Assembly (NCBI GenBank): GCA_000697355.1
Contig: JNEN01000647.1
Span: 1 to 10,413 of the forward strand
Reading direction: 5' to 3'
Length of the DNA stretch: 10,413 nt
DNA from: Syncephalastrum monosporum B8922
Taxonomy: Eukaryota > Mucoromycota > Mucoromycetes > Mucorales > Syncephalastraceae
Both the position numbers and the translations under genes were made by a program. This document shows, one piece after another, positions 1-8,549 of this stretch (positions within the stretch are counted from its first letter, which is position 1; each line of letters begins with the position of its first letter). The notes beneath the pieces were generated by a model that saw only the letters and a program-made list of their open reading frames with translations, did no database searches and had not been told where the DNA came from.

Positions 1-473
1 AAAAAAAACACACCATCCAACACCTCTCTTTCAACGCGTCTCTCACAAAAGTAAGTGTCTTCATTGACATATCTCTGGTCATGAATCTCATTGTTCTGCC
101 ATCAGACAACGCCATGACTTTGATCTCGTCCACGCGCTCGTCCCAAGCACACGTCGCACAAGTCTCTGTGAATCTCTGACAGCTGCCAAGGCACCAAAAC
201 CAAGAAAACCATTGTCCTTTATCGCACAAAACAAGCACAACATACATCAAAAATAACAGCACCCGGCGAGTAAGCCAAGCTGACTCGAGGTGACCATCCT
301 GGTCTGAAGCCTCTCGCACAAAAAAGTGGTAAGTTTTCATTGTTACTCTGCATGGCATGGCATGACATGCTCCACAGCTCCACACAGACATAATTTTATT
401 GACATCCACCTTATTTCTAGCATCAACACACGGCTGCTGCTGAAAAAATAGCACTGCCACACTCCATGCCGCC
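1..473 (+). other. Intron-bearing leader-like region, no long ORF
   Basis: No open frame of useful length is seen here, but two segments look like fungal introns on the plus strand. One spans 51-105 (GTAAGT to CATCAG, 55 bp). The other spans 329-420 (GTAAGT to TTTCTAG, 92 bp, with an ATTGAC branch-like motif). With a third at 523-593 they would join C/A-rich exons 1-50, 106-328 and 421-522, which resembles a long spliced 5' untranslated leader of a plus-strand gene whose start could be the ATG at 474. Exon 106-328 contains only a short upstream frame beginning at its first ATG. The splice assignments are inference from motifs only. Confidence 0.3.
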
Positions 474-1156
474 ATGGCAAAATGCGATACTTTGGTGCCT
501 GCGTGCTTCTGCAGAGACAACAGTAAGTACTCTAGCAAACTTGACACAAATAGAAGTCTGATCATCCACTCACTCGCACCTCACTCCTCCCAGGTCCAGA
601 CCATCGTGCAACACGAAAAAAGAACAATATTCAAGCACCCACCCAATGGGAGACGACAATCCATGGCGAACCAATGACAACAACGCATGATTTCCAACGA
701 GCGAAAGCGCACTGCAAGAGCTGCACTACACGGCCCAACACAAAGGCGCAACATCAAACACACACTGGCATCAGCTCAGAGCACCGGCCAAGCAGAGGAA
801 AAAAAAGGCGACAAGTTCCAGCTCGCGCACGTCCGCCCTTTGGACACGGTGGGAATACAAGGTGCTGTATGTCGGCACGCGTGGGCGTTCGGCACCACCC
901 ATTCCATTCCTTCTCCTCGTCCTTGTCCTCCGCCTCCCTCACGACGGCTCCTCCACCACTCGCCTCCGCTCCTGCTCTCTCCTCCTCGTCCTCCTTCTCC
1001 GCTTGCTCTTCCTCTTTGCCGTCGTTACCACCTCCTCTTTTCCGTCCCCATGTCGCTCCTTTGTCTGTCTGGGGAGGCGCCCCCGTCGGCCGATGTGACC
1101 TTGTCTGCCCGTCCAAACCGAAGTCCATGGATCCTGTCCACCATGCCCCTCCGTAA
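474..1156 (+). CDS. Possible two-exon ORF of unknown function running into the foldback element
   Basis: Joining 474-522 to 594-1156 across a GTAAGT...CCCAG segment (523-593, 71 bp) keeps one frame open for about 203 codons. The ATG at 474 lies in GCCGCCATGG, an unusually good initiation context. The predicted protein begins MAKCDTLVPACF, has a basic Arg/Lys-rich middle, then a Ser/Pro/Ala-rich stretch from the pyrimidine-rich tract. Its last 25 or so residues (from about 1080) come from the left arm of the inverted-repeat element. No known domain is visible, and the low-complexity C-terminal half weakens the case. It may be a chance frame, or a host gene truncated by the element. The function is unknown. 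Confidence 0.25.
896..1056 (+). repeat. Pyrimidine-rich low-complexity tract
   Basis: About 160 bases are strongly C/T-biased, with many CTCC, TCCT and TTCC steps. This gives Ser/Pro/Leu-rich frames on the plus strand and Glu/Lys/Gly-rich frames on the minus strand, and explains most of the overlapping open frames here. It lies directly left of the inverted-repeat arm and is absent from the right flank. Confidence 0.6.
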
Positions 1157-1568
1157 AGTCCAGATTGAATTGACTTCTCTTGTTGCTCCTGGGCCGTTAT
1201 GTCTCTGGGGAGGGACTCGCACTGCTGCCTCGGAGCGAGAGCGAGCAGGAAGGCACGACTCAACCGCTCTGTATAGAGAACAGCGACACCTGTGAGGCCT
1301 CTACTGTCTACTTCTGGGACCTCCAGAATCTCTCCAGGACTCTTGCCATCGTTCTTGAACCATATTCCCCGCCAAATAGCGGGGATAATGGTCCAAACGC
1401 CTCCTCTTCTTTGATCCCGCCGAGCCGTCACGCGATGTTGATGGAAGTCGCTCCCATCAATGTCCGGCGTCACATCCTGACATGGCAGGCTATCTGTCGG
1501 TAATGACAATCGGTAAGACTAACGGGCATGGTAATGGCTAAGGGTGAGTTGGCCTGCATATGTGGTCC
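1080..1568 (+). repeat. Left inverted-repeat arm
   Basis: This arm is the reverse complement of 1918-2405. The outer half is nearly identical between arms by eye, including a perfect run of about 60 bp near 1253-1315. Mismatches and small indels become frequent from about 1316 inward, and similarity ends around GCATATGTGGTCC at 1568. Long open frames exist on both strands, including a 251-codon minus frame, but it reaches beyond the arm into the pyrimidine tract and is not preserved in the other arm. Confidence 0.9.
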
Positions 1569-1949
1569 TTCGACGATGGTTCGGCCCGGTCAAGACATTC
1601 ACTGGTACAAAGGCAAGTGCAAGAGAGAGCTTGATAGGTGCTTCCGTGACAGATACTACCAGCATTTCCCTATAGGGCCTTTATCCACGGGATGGCGTGC
1701 AATGCGCACTACGGCAACGAGTAAGTCAAAAGAAATGCTTTTTCTTGTGGATATCATTAATAACGCTCTACTCTGTATTTATGAAGTTACCGGGCTTAAC
1801 TGGCGGACGAGAGCCCTGTCTTACACTAAGGCAAGTGCATATTCATGTGTATCTCAAGAGTGGAGACGCTTTTTATTTTTATTCTTTTCTAGTATTTTCA
1901 GCACGAACGCCTTGTCTTGGGCCATATATGCAGTCCAACGCACTCTTAG
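1528..1949 (+). CDS. Possible four-exon small ORF in the element loop
   Basis: A frame opening at ATG 1528 can be spliced as 1528-1612, 1676-1720, 1787-1830 and 1893-1949, giving a 76-residue peptide ending at TAG. Proposed introns are 1613-1675 (GCAAGT to CTATAG), 1721-1786 (GTAAGT to TGAAG) and 1831-1892 (GCAAGT to TTCTAG), 62-66 bp each, like the introns of the confident genes. Two would be GC-AG introns, both entered by AAG|GCAAGTGCA. Each junction preserves frame. The peptide is rich in Trp, Arg and Thr, and I recognise no family. The continuous unspliced frame 1528-1956 is an alternative, and chance cannot be excluded. Confidence 0.3.
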
Positions 1950-2405
1950 CCATTGACATGTCTGCTAGCCTTACTGATTTCATTATCGATAGATAGCCGG
2001 CCGTGTCAGGGTGTGGCGCTGGGACATTGATGGGGACGACTTCCATCAAGATCGGAATTCGGCGAAGCGGGACCAAAGTAAGAGGCGTTTGGACCATTAT
2101 TCCTGCTATTTGGCGGGAATATGGTTCAAGATCGATGGCAAGAGTCCTGGATCGAGATTCTGGGGGTTCCAAGAAGTAGACAGTAGAGGCCTCACAGGTG
2201 TCGCTGTTCTCTATACAGAGCGGTTGAGTCGTGCGTTCCTGCTCGCTCTCGCTCCGAGGCAGCAGTGCGAGTCCCTCACCCAGAGACATAACGGCCCAGG
2301 AGCAACAAAAGCCAATCCAACCTGGACTTTACCGAGGGGCATGGTGGACAGGATCCATGGACTTCGGTTTGGACGGGCAGGCAAGGTCACATCGGCCGAC
2401 GGGGG
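1918..2405 (-). repeat. Right inverted-repeat arm
   Basis: This is the partner of 1080-1568 in opposite orientation. It begins near GGGCCATATATGC and ends in GTCGGCCGACGGGGG... only up to the run of five G at 2401-2405, after which the flanks diverge. Small indels relative to the left arm (around 2155-2170, 2275-2285 and 2305-2315) change the reading frame, which argues that the repeat is conserved as DNA rather than as protein. Confidence 0.9.
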
Positions 2406-3166
2406 TTAGCTTCCCCGGCCCCATTCCATTCCTTACAATAAAAAAGTATATTTTTGCTCCAAAAGTTTTATGACTGCTCCATCCATTTGTAAAGCCTCTT
2501 AGCCGGCAGGTCAAAGCCATAAACCAATCGAACTCCATTTCGATCTCTCGCTCGCATGTTCATGCTTCCTGCTCAGGACTGTTGATGAGCGCCGTTAATA
2601 AGCTGATTTGGCCATATCCAGGGTAACAAAGGCACGGCAATGTTTGGCATGCTCATGTGCCTAGCGCCTACGGGTTCATTGCGTGTGTATCAACTCGACG
2701 AGCGCTGTTGAGCCACTCATGCTCGACCAGATCCGACAATGTGACAGGCATCCAAGTGGAGGCTCGTTTCTACATCTGTTATTGCGATTTTGGGCGAACC
2801 TTATCACGCGTCATTGGTGATAAATAGTATCAATAAACTATGTCGTATCTCACTCTATGGAGAATGCTACTGTAAGCTTGGCGTTGAATGTGTGTGAACC
2901 ACACTGTCGCATAAAAATCAGGACCAGTCACGAAAGAAGCACGGTAGTCCTTAGAATAGATCTTGCGCCAATACCAAGCAGAAAAGTCGCAGTATTCCAT
3001 ACAACAGGATACAGCAAATACAAAAGAGGTCAAAAGTACTCCATGATCTATATACAAAAAAAAAAAAATAAGGATTCGCTGAGGCGGGAGGGAGCATTGA
3101 ATTGTTTTTTCTAGTATAGGACCAGGACCTCTGCTGCTGTTCCTCTGTACATTGAAAAGAAATGGT
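2406..3166. other. Intergenic region without a supported gene
   Basis: About 760 bases separate the element from the TYR1 stop codon. Several 60-85 codon frames exist on both strands, but none has recognisable content, good starts or splice-supported extensions. Plus-strand AATAAA motifs at 2437-2442 and 2832-2837 could be polyadenylation signals for a transcript entering from the left. An A13 run lies near 3056-3068. The 3' untranslated region of the minus-strand TYR1 gene probably occupies its right end. Confidence 0.5.
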
Positions 3167-3171
3167 TTATT
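3166..3171 (-). terminator. AATAAA polyadenylation-like signal overlapping the TYR1 stop
   Basis: On the minus strand the last codons read CAT AAA TAA followed by ACC, so an exact AATAAA hexamer overlaps the stop codon. If used, cleavage would fall within a few tens of bases and give a very short 3' untranslated region. Fungal signals are degenerate, so use of this copy is an inference. Confidence 0.35.
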
Positions 3172-5077
3172 TATGCATGTTTTTAGTGATCATAGCAATC
3201 ATGTTGTTGCCCACGATCGTGCTTTCGGAGAACCGGTCGCTAAAATATTCGGCTGTCTCTGTGAAGCGCTTCTGGTAAGCCTCCATGCTACCCAGTGAGA
3301 CACACTCGGCCCAGCCGCGCGCACAGGTCACGAATTCCATGTCGTCTGAGCGGATCTCTTTGCGGTACAACGCAGCCTGGATAGCGTCTTCCAGCATAGC
3401 AGGACTGCGGAACAGGTACTCGGTGATACCCCTAAGAATTATAAATCAAGTAAGATACATGACTCCACATCCGTTATCTGACTTACATCCACAATCGGAA
3501 TAACGGGGTCTGGCACACCATATGCTCGTAAGGATTCAGACGTAGGCTGTACCAGCAGTCCACCTTGAATGACATTCATGAATACATGATTTCTTGGTAC
3601 TTATTTTGCAAAACGTTACCATGGCCAAAAGTGACAGATGAGAGTTGGGTTCCCGGCTCTCTCTGGGAATGTTGGACAGCGAGAACTCGTCGAGGATATC
3701 ATCGGATAACAGGATGGGAACATGGTCTTTTTGCAAACCACCAAACACAAAATCGCCCGCCTGCAAACATGACTCAGTATCCTTATACGAAGCTCTACCT
3801 GGTCCTTACCCTCTTTATGCGTGAACGGAACTCCTCTTCCTTTTCTCGGATCATGAGCTTAAACAGGTCGGCCACGGACCGGGCATATTGTGTGATTTGC
3901 ACCTTGGCAATTGGGTTCATGATGGCCAGACCTGGGAAACGCATTCAGAGCACAGATTGTTAGAAGGGGCGTGACCGTACCTGCATAAACGTGCCATTTG
4001 TTGCTGTAGATACGCATGGTGACATTGACCTTGACGTTTTCAATCCCACCTACGAAATGCGGAACGAGCCACTAGATGCAGCCCATCCATCGAATAAGCA
4101 AAAAAAAAAAAAAAAAAAAAAAAAAACCGAAGATTCTGTCTTTTTCTTACCGGGAACTGGAAGTTAGCCTTCCAGGCATTTCCCATACTATCCAAATGGG
4201 TCAGGATATGGGTGACAATCATCGTGGATACTTACCTCAGGAAGGCGGCATGGGTGACAGCCTGCGTATCGGCCGTAATCCGGTCATGTTCTTCGGCTGA
4301 TAAATGTACAAAATTGGATTGAAAGCAAGACAAGATGCGCAAAACGAGGTTGTATTTCTCATCTGGAGCACGCTGCCGGATGACTACCAGAGGTTGGCCC
4401 TTGGGATCCACGCCAGGACCGTGCATGGAGTGACAGGAAACAATGTGAACATCCGCGGGCAGGTGTTTCTCCAAAGCATCGATTTCAGGTTGCTTCACCG
4501 ATGTCTAAAGAGGGAAAAGTGGGTCAATGCGTTTGTTGGTTCTCGTAAAGCTCGGTTTCTTAATATAGGGAGCCGTACCTGGCCACCCACGATGGCACCC
4601 ATTTTAGTGGCTAGAGATTTGTTTTCGTGAGTTTATCCAGCATGCCTGCGAGGACTTTATGCGAGCGTACCGGGGCCGAAGCGAGCTACGACGGATTCGA
4701 TATATTCTGCTTCCACAGCGTACATGATCCAATCGCACCGACGCGATACTTGGAAACCATCCTGAAGGACGTTGATGGGCGTGTCTTTTTTTCGTTTCGG
4801 TTCGTTTCATTTCAATTTGTTTTAGAGATAAACGCGTTGAATGCCTGGTGGAATGAAAATGTACCTCGAAATTCTTCGCGTAACTGATCATACTTCTCGG
4901 GAAGATCGCATATAAAGATCCTTCATATTGAACAGTAACGTGTGAGCTGTGCACTGACAAGGAGAGGACAGTTTACTTCTTCCATCCGGCTTTGGAGAGT
5001 CGGTTGGCATAGAAACGACCCATGCCACCCGCACCAATAATGCCGAGTTCGACAGTCTCTTTCTCGACGTCCGACAT
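3167..5077 (-). CDS. TYR1: Prephenate dehydrogenase (NADP+), Tyr1 type, 11 exons
   Basis: The enzyme oxidatively decarboxylates prephenate to 4-hydroxyphenylpyruvate, the penultimate step of tyrosine synthesis, in the cytosol. Exons on the minus strand, in order: 5077-4977, 4920-4865, 4784-4671, 4610-4579, 4504-4236, 4187-4151, 4071-3981, 3931-3810, 3760-3620, 3563-3487, 3431-3167. They total 1305 nt and 434 residues, close to the roughly 450 of yeast Tyr1. The start MSDVEKETVELGIIGAGGMG gives an N-terminal Rossmann loop, GAGGMG at residues 15-20. Further landmarks are HSMHGP (126-131), ITADTQAVTHAAF (177-189), GGIENVKVN (211-219), IYSNKWHVYAG and PNSHLSLLAM (312-321). All ten introns are 48-80 bp with GT-AG ends, and every junction keeps frame and family order. 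Exons 4 (32 nt) and 6 (37 nt) are very short. No break is visible and all core motifs are present. The gene is divergent from the ADAM gene. Confidence 0.95.
4100..4126 (+). repeat. A27 homopolymer inside a TYR1 intron
   Basis: Twenty-seven consecutive A on the plus strand form a T27 tract in the transcribed minus-strand intron 6 of TYR1 (4072-4150), about 28 bases before its acceptor CATCTAG. It could serve as an extended polypyrimidine tract. Its length is likely variable between strains and liable to sequencing error. Confidence 0.9.
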
Positions 5078-5362
5078 AGTTTACAGCAAGAGGCACACAT
5101 CACACACAAGCCGGTGGTGGTGCTCTCTAAGAGTGAATGTTTCAGCGAATCAAAGGAAGGCGGAGTTGACTTTCGAACCTTCTGCTTCAAAAAGTGAGGC
5201 TTCCCTTTTCAGGAGAAAGACGCTGCGTTTGAATGCGCTGTTACCAGGTACCGGCATTTTGCATCCGAGAATAATACCGTTTAATCCCTCGTTTCTTTTT
5301 CCGGTTCTTCTGCGCCTCTCTCTCTTTTCTCTTACTCTCATTACTTCTTTTTCTTCATTCTC
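5078..5362. promoter_or_regulatory. Shared divergent promoter region of TYR1 and the ADAM gene
   Basis: Only 285 bp separate the two start codons, which point away from each other, so both promoters and 5' untranslated regions must lie here or overlap. The ADAM side (about 5300-5362) is a CT-rich tract (CTCTCTCTCTTTTC and neighbours), a common feature near fungal transcription starts. No convincing TATA box or known factor site was found. Confidence 0.55.
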
Positions 5363-8300
5363 ATGAGGCCCTCAGTGTGGCACATGCTGCCACTGCTCCT
5401 GGCGTCTCTTGCTATCACCACCTTTGGTACGTATTTCACCCCGCATAAATCTCAAACTTGCAATCTCAACTCGTCTGAATGCTCTCCTTTACAATCGTGT
5501 AGCACACAGTCTGAATGATCGGCGGCTCCAACGAATAGAAGGCCTCAGCAACGTTCAATTGGATATTGCTCCACGGCCAGAGAACTTCTACAAAAAGCGC
5601 AGTATGACGCCCAATGCCGGCCACCACCCGAAGCTCCCCCGATCCATTGCGCACGATGATATACTTCGGCTCAGCCTGACTGCATACAACACAACCTTCT
5701 ATTTGCATCTCCATCCCAACGACGACCTGTTCCACCCCAATGCTGTCGTCAATTACGGCGGCGTCGACTCGCCCCTCCGCCGGGAGGACTACCGCGTCTA
5801 TCGCGGCCATGTCATTGACCCGCACTACACCGACCTGCGGTGGCGGGAAGACCAAGCAGGCGTCTGGCGCGACGAATTGACCGTCGACCAGGAACAGGGT
5901 GTGCTTGGCTGGGCTCGCGTGACAGTTCGCCATGACCTCAAGTGCGTATCGATTCTCAGGGGGAATTAATGAGAAGGACATGCGACCTAATTACGGCAAT
6001 TTTTCATCTAGACATGATCTGGCTTATCCTATCTTTGAAGGCTCGTTCCGCGTCCACCATGACTTATACCATGTCAAGCATCGACTCAACTATCGACTTG
6101 CCAAGAGATCAGATGACGTAGAACCCAATGCCGATGACGAGAATAGCCATATGGTGATATACCGCGATTCCGATACCATACAGGTTGCACACGACAGCCA
6201 CCCCCAGAAACGTGGACTCTCCCATCATGCGACCTCCCAGTGTGGCTTCGACCGCCTCTTGCACCCGCCTCCACCCCACGTCAACCGATATGCCAGCCAT
6301 GCCTGGGACCCTTTCTCGACTGGCTCTGTCGAAGCCTTCAACCACTTGAATCCGTTCAGCAAGCGGGCCCCTTCCGGTTGTCCGACCACCAAGAAAAGTA
6401 AGCAATGACAGGCCCAAAGAAAACAAGAATCTGCTTCTAAAATTAACCATCTGTTTTTTCTTTGTCTTCCTTTCTCGCCACTCTTTTTGTGTAACCCCAA
6501 AGTCAACTACATGGGCGCAGGTACATTTTAACACAGACAGGTCATGCGAACGCTACTCACCCCCATGCCTGCTTTGCATAGCTTCGGATTGCACGTACAC
6601 AAAGTACTACCAAGGCGCAAACAATGCACGCACGCAGATTATTCAGGATTGGAACTCGGCCTCGGCTGTCTATGAACGCTCGTTCAACATCCAGCTCGGT
6701 CTGATCAATATCACCATCATGCCCGAGGATTGCCCGTCCTCGCCGTCGGCTCCCACACGCTGGAACCAGGCCTGCTCCACGAGCTATGCGATCGATAGCC
6801 GTCTCAGTGACTTTAGTCAGTGGCGTGGCTCCCTCGGCGATGATGGTGCGGGCCTGTGGCACTTGATGACCAGCTGCGCGTAGGTTTCGAATAAGGATGG
6901 GACTTCTTTTCGCACTGACGTGCTTTTTTCTTCTTCTTCTTGTTCTTCTTCTTAGGTCCGGTATCGAAGTCGGCGTTGCCTGGTCGAAAACATTGTGCCA
7001 AACCGGTGCGTCACAAACACAATCGAACGGCAGAACGGAATATGCGTCCGGAACAGGTGTTTCTTCCATCAGTAAGCTATCCTACCCACGCTTTCGAATG
7101 CAAACTCATCCACAGAATGTAGTCCGAGATGAATGGAAGGTCGTTGCGCATGAAATAGGACATAACTTTGGTAAGTCTGGAAAAGCGTCTGGGTTAAATA
7201 AAAAAAGGCGGGCGATTCATGTCATCCGAAATAGGTGCCATCCACGATTGCACGTCGGATTCGTGTCCATGCAGCGGGTCCAGCTGCCAATGTTGCCCGT
7301 TGAGCTCGAGCCAATGTGATGCCGGTGGTCAATATATCATGAACCCTTCGAGCAATGTATCGTCCGAAGACTTTAGCCCGTGCTCGATTAAAACGATCTG
7401 CGATGACTTCCCCAGTTTGGGGACGTGCCTGGAAGAGCCAGGCAGCCGCACCATCAAAACCCTGCAAATGTGTGGTAATGGTATCAAGGAAGACGGTGAA
7501 GACTGTGATCCGGGCGGTAAAAACACTACGTGCTGCGATGCTTCGACATGCAAGTTTATCAACAATGCCAAGTGCGAGTAAGTAGTCGTAGCAGTCATTC
7601 ATACGCCATTCATGACCAGGGTGGACTGACCTCAACCGCTCGTACCTAGTGATGCCAGCGACCTCTGCTGCAACAACTGCCAGCTGCGCCCGGCCTCGTA
7701 CGTTTGCCGAGCGGCGGCTTCCGAATGCGACGTGGAAGAAAAATGCTCTGGTACGTCCGGCGACTGTCCTACGGACCAGTACAAGACAGACGGCACGGAC
7801 TGTAGCAACGGCAATCAGTGTGCCTCAGGACAATGTACATCACGCGATCAGCAGTGCACGCAACGTGGATCATCCATGAGCGTAAGCCGTTCCTGCGGCT
7901 CGGCCTCGGGTAGCTGTCAGCTCATTTGTGACAACCCAGGAGGTATGGGTTGTATCATCTTCAATGGCAATTTCTTGGATGGTACACCCTGTGGTGTTGG
8001 CGGCGCTTGCAAGGCCGGCAAGTGCAGTCTGGATAACTTTGGTAAGGCGAAACTAAGCTTTCACATTCGACTTTCTTTTTGCTAAAGGGTCCTTCTTCAC
8101 GGGTAGGCGACAATGCAAAGAATTGGATTGACCACCACAAGGAGATAGCTATCCCGGTGATCGTCGTGGTCGGCCTGCTTATCCTGTTCTGTCTGCTGCG
8201 CTGCGTGTGCTACGGATGCTGCGGCATGGGAGGCTACCGCAACGTCAACAAGGGAGGTGTCTACGTCGTATCCGGTGCGCCTGCCCATACGCCGCCGCCT

Positions 8301-8549
8301 TACTACGGCCCGCCCCCGGGCCAGATGCCGCCGCCACCGCAGGGCTGGGTCAATCCAGCCGCTTACAATGGCTATCATCCGCCAGCGCCGCCGCCGACGT
8401 ATACACCAGGGCCTGGCCAACCGCGGGAACAGTACGAGATGAATAACTGGCAGGCAAGCCCATCGCCATCGCCCGCACCGGCGGATGTGGGTGGAGGTGG
8501 AGCGAATGTGTCGGGGCGTGTGCGCCGATTCGAGGAGCGTATGGTGTAA
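5363..8549 (+). CDS. ADAM-family membrane metalloprotease (reprolysin-disintegrin), 10 exons
   Basis: This is a zinc-dependent, membrane-anchored protease of the fungal ADAM group. Exons: 5363-5426, 5503-5941, 6012-6397, 6503-6520, 6582-6879, 6956-7071, 7123-7170, 7235-7577, 7650-8041, 8107-8549; 2547 nt, 848 residues. Domains in order: signal peptide (1 to about 22, hydrophobic LPLLLASLAITTFA); prodomain with Lys-Arg sites and a possible cysteine switch SQCGF (C245); likely Kex2-type cleavage after KR 285-286; metalloprotease domain from about 297 with HEIGHNFGAIHD (zinc ligands H450, H454, H460; catalytic E451) and Met-turn YIMNP (M492); disintegrin domain from CGNGIKEDGEDC (536) to about 622; Cys-rich segment to about 697; transmembrane helix about 715-732; and a tail with a Cys cluster and Pro-rich motifs. 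All catalytic residues are intact. Intron 2 uses a GTGCGT donor, exon 4 is an 18-nt microexon, and an intron splits the zinc motif. Substrates are unknown. The family call is firm; exon 4 and the 7122 acceptor are the least certain joins. Confidence 0.93.

Larger units (their letters stand above)
1080..2405. mobile_element. Foldback-type element with ~490-bp inverted arms
   Basis: Two long inverted arms (1080-1568 and 1918-2405) surround a 349-bp loop, giving an element of about 1.33 kb. The outer ends are complementary: CCCCCGTCGGCCGATGTGAC on the left against its reverse complement ending at 2405. No transposase motif is seen, and the arms accumulate frame-breaking indels relative to each other, so they do not look like a conserved coding pair. 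The shape fits a non-autonomous foldback or long-TIR DNA transposon, or a product of inverted duplication. No clear target-site duplication touches the arm ends (left flank GGGAGGCG, right flank TTAGCTTC). The family is not assigned. Confidence 0.75.

Noticed and set aside
754..1509. 251-codon minus-strand open frame
   Set aside because: It spans the element boundary and the low-complexity tract. The matching frame in the other arm is broken by indels and no domain is recognisable.
2011..2409. 132-codon plus-strand frame in the right arm
   Set aside because: It resembles the left-arm frame only because the DNA is repeated. It changes frame at indels and ends at the arm border.
2857..3114. 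85-codon plus-strand frame, with an antisense frame over it
   Set aside because: No recognisable content, no splice-supported extension, and lysine/phenylalanine ends created by homopolymers.
5466..5981. 171-codon minus-strand frame
   Set aside because: It is antisense to ADAM exon 2, whose plus-strand frame fits the family and the splice phases.
6557..7069. 170-codon minus-strand frame
   Set aside because: It is antisense to the ADAM protease-domain exons and crosses a clear intron.
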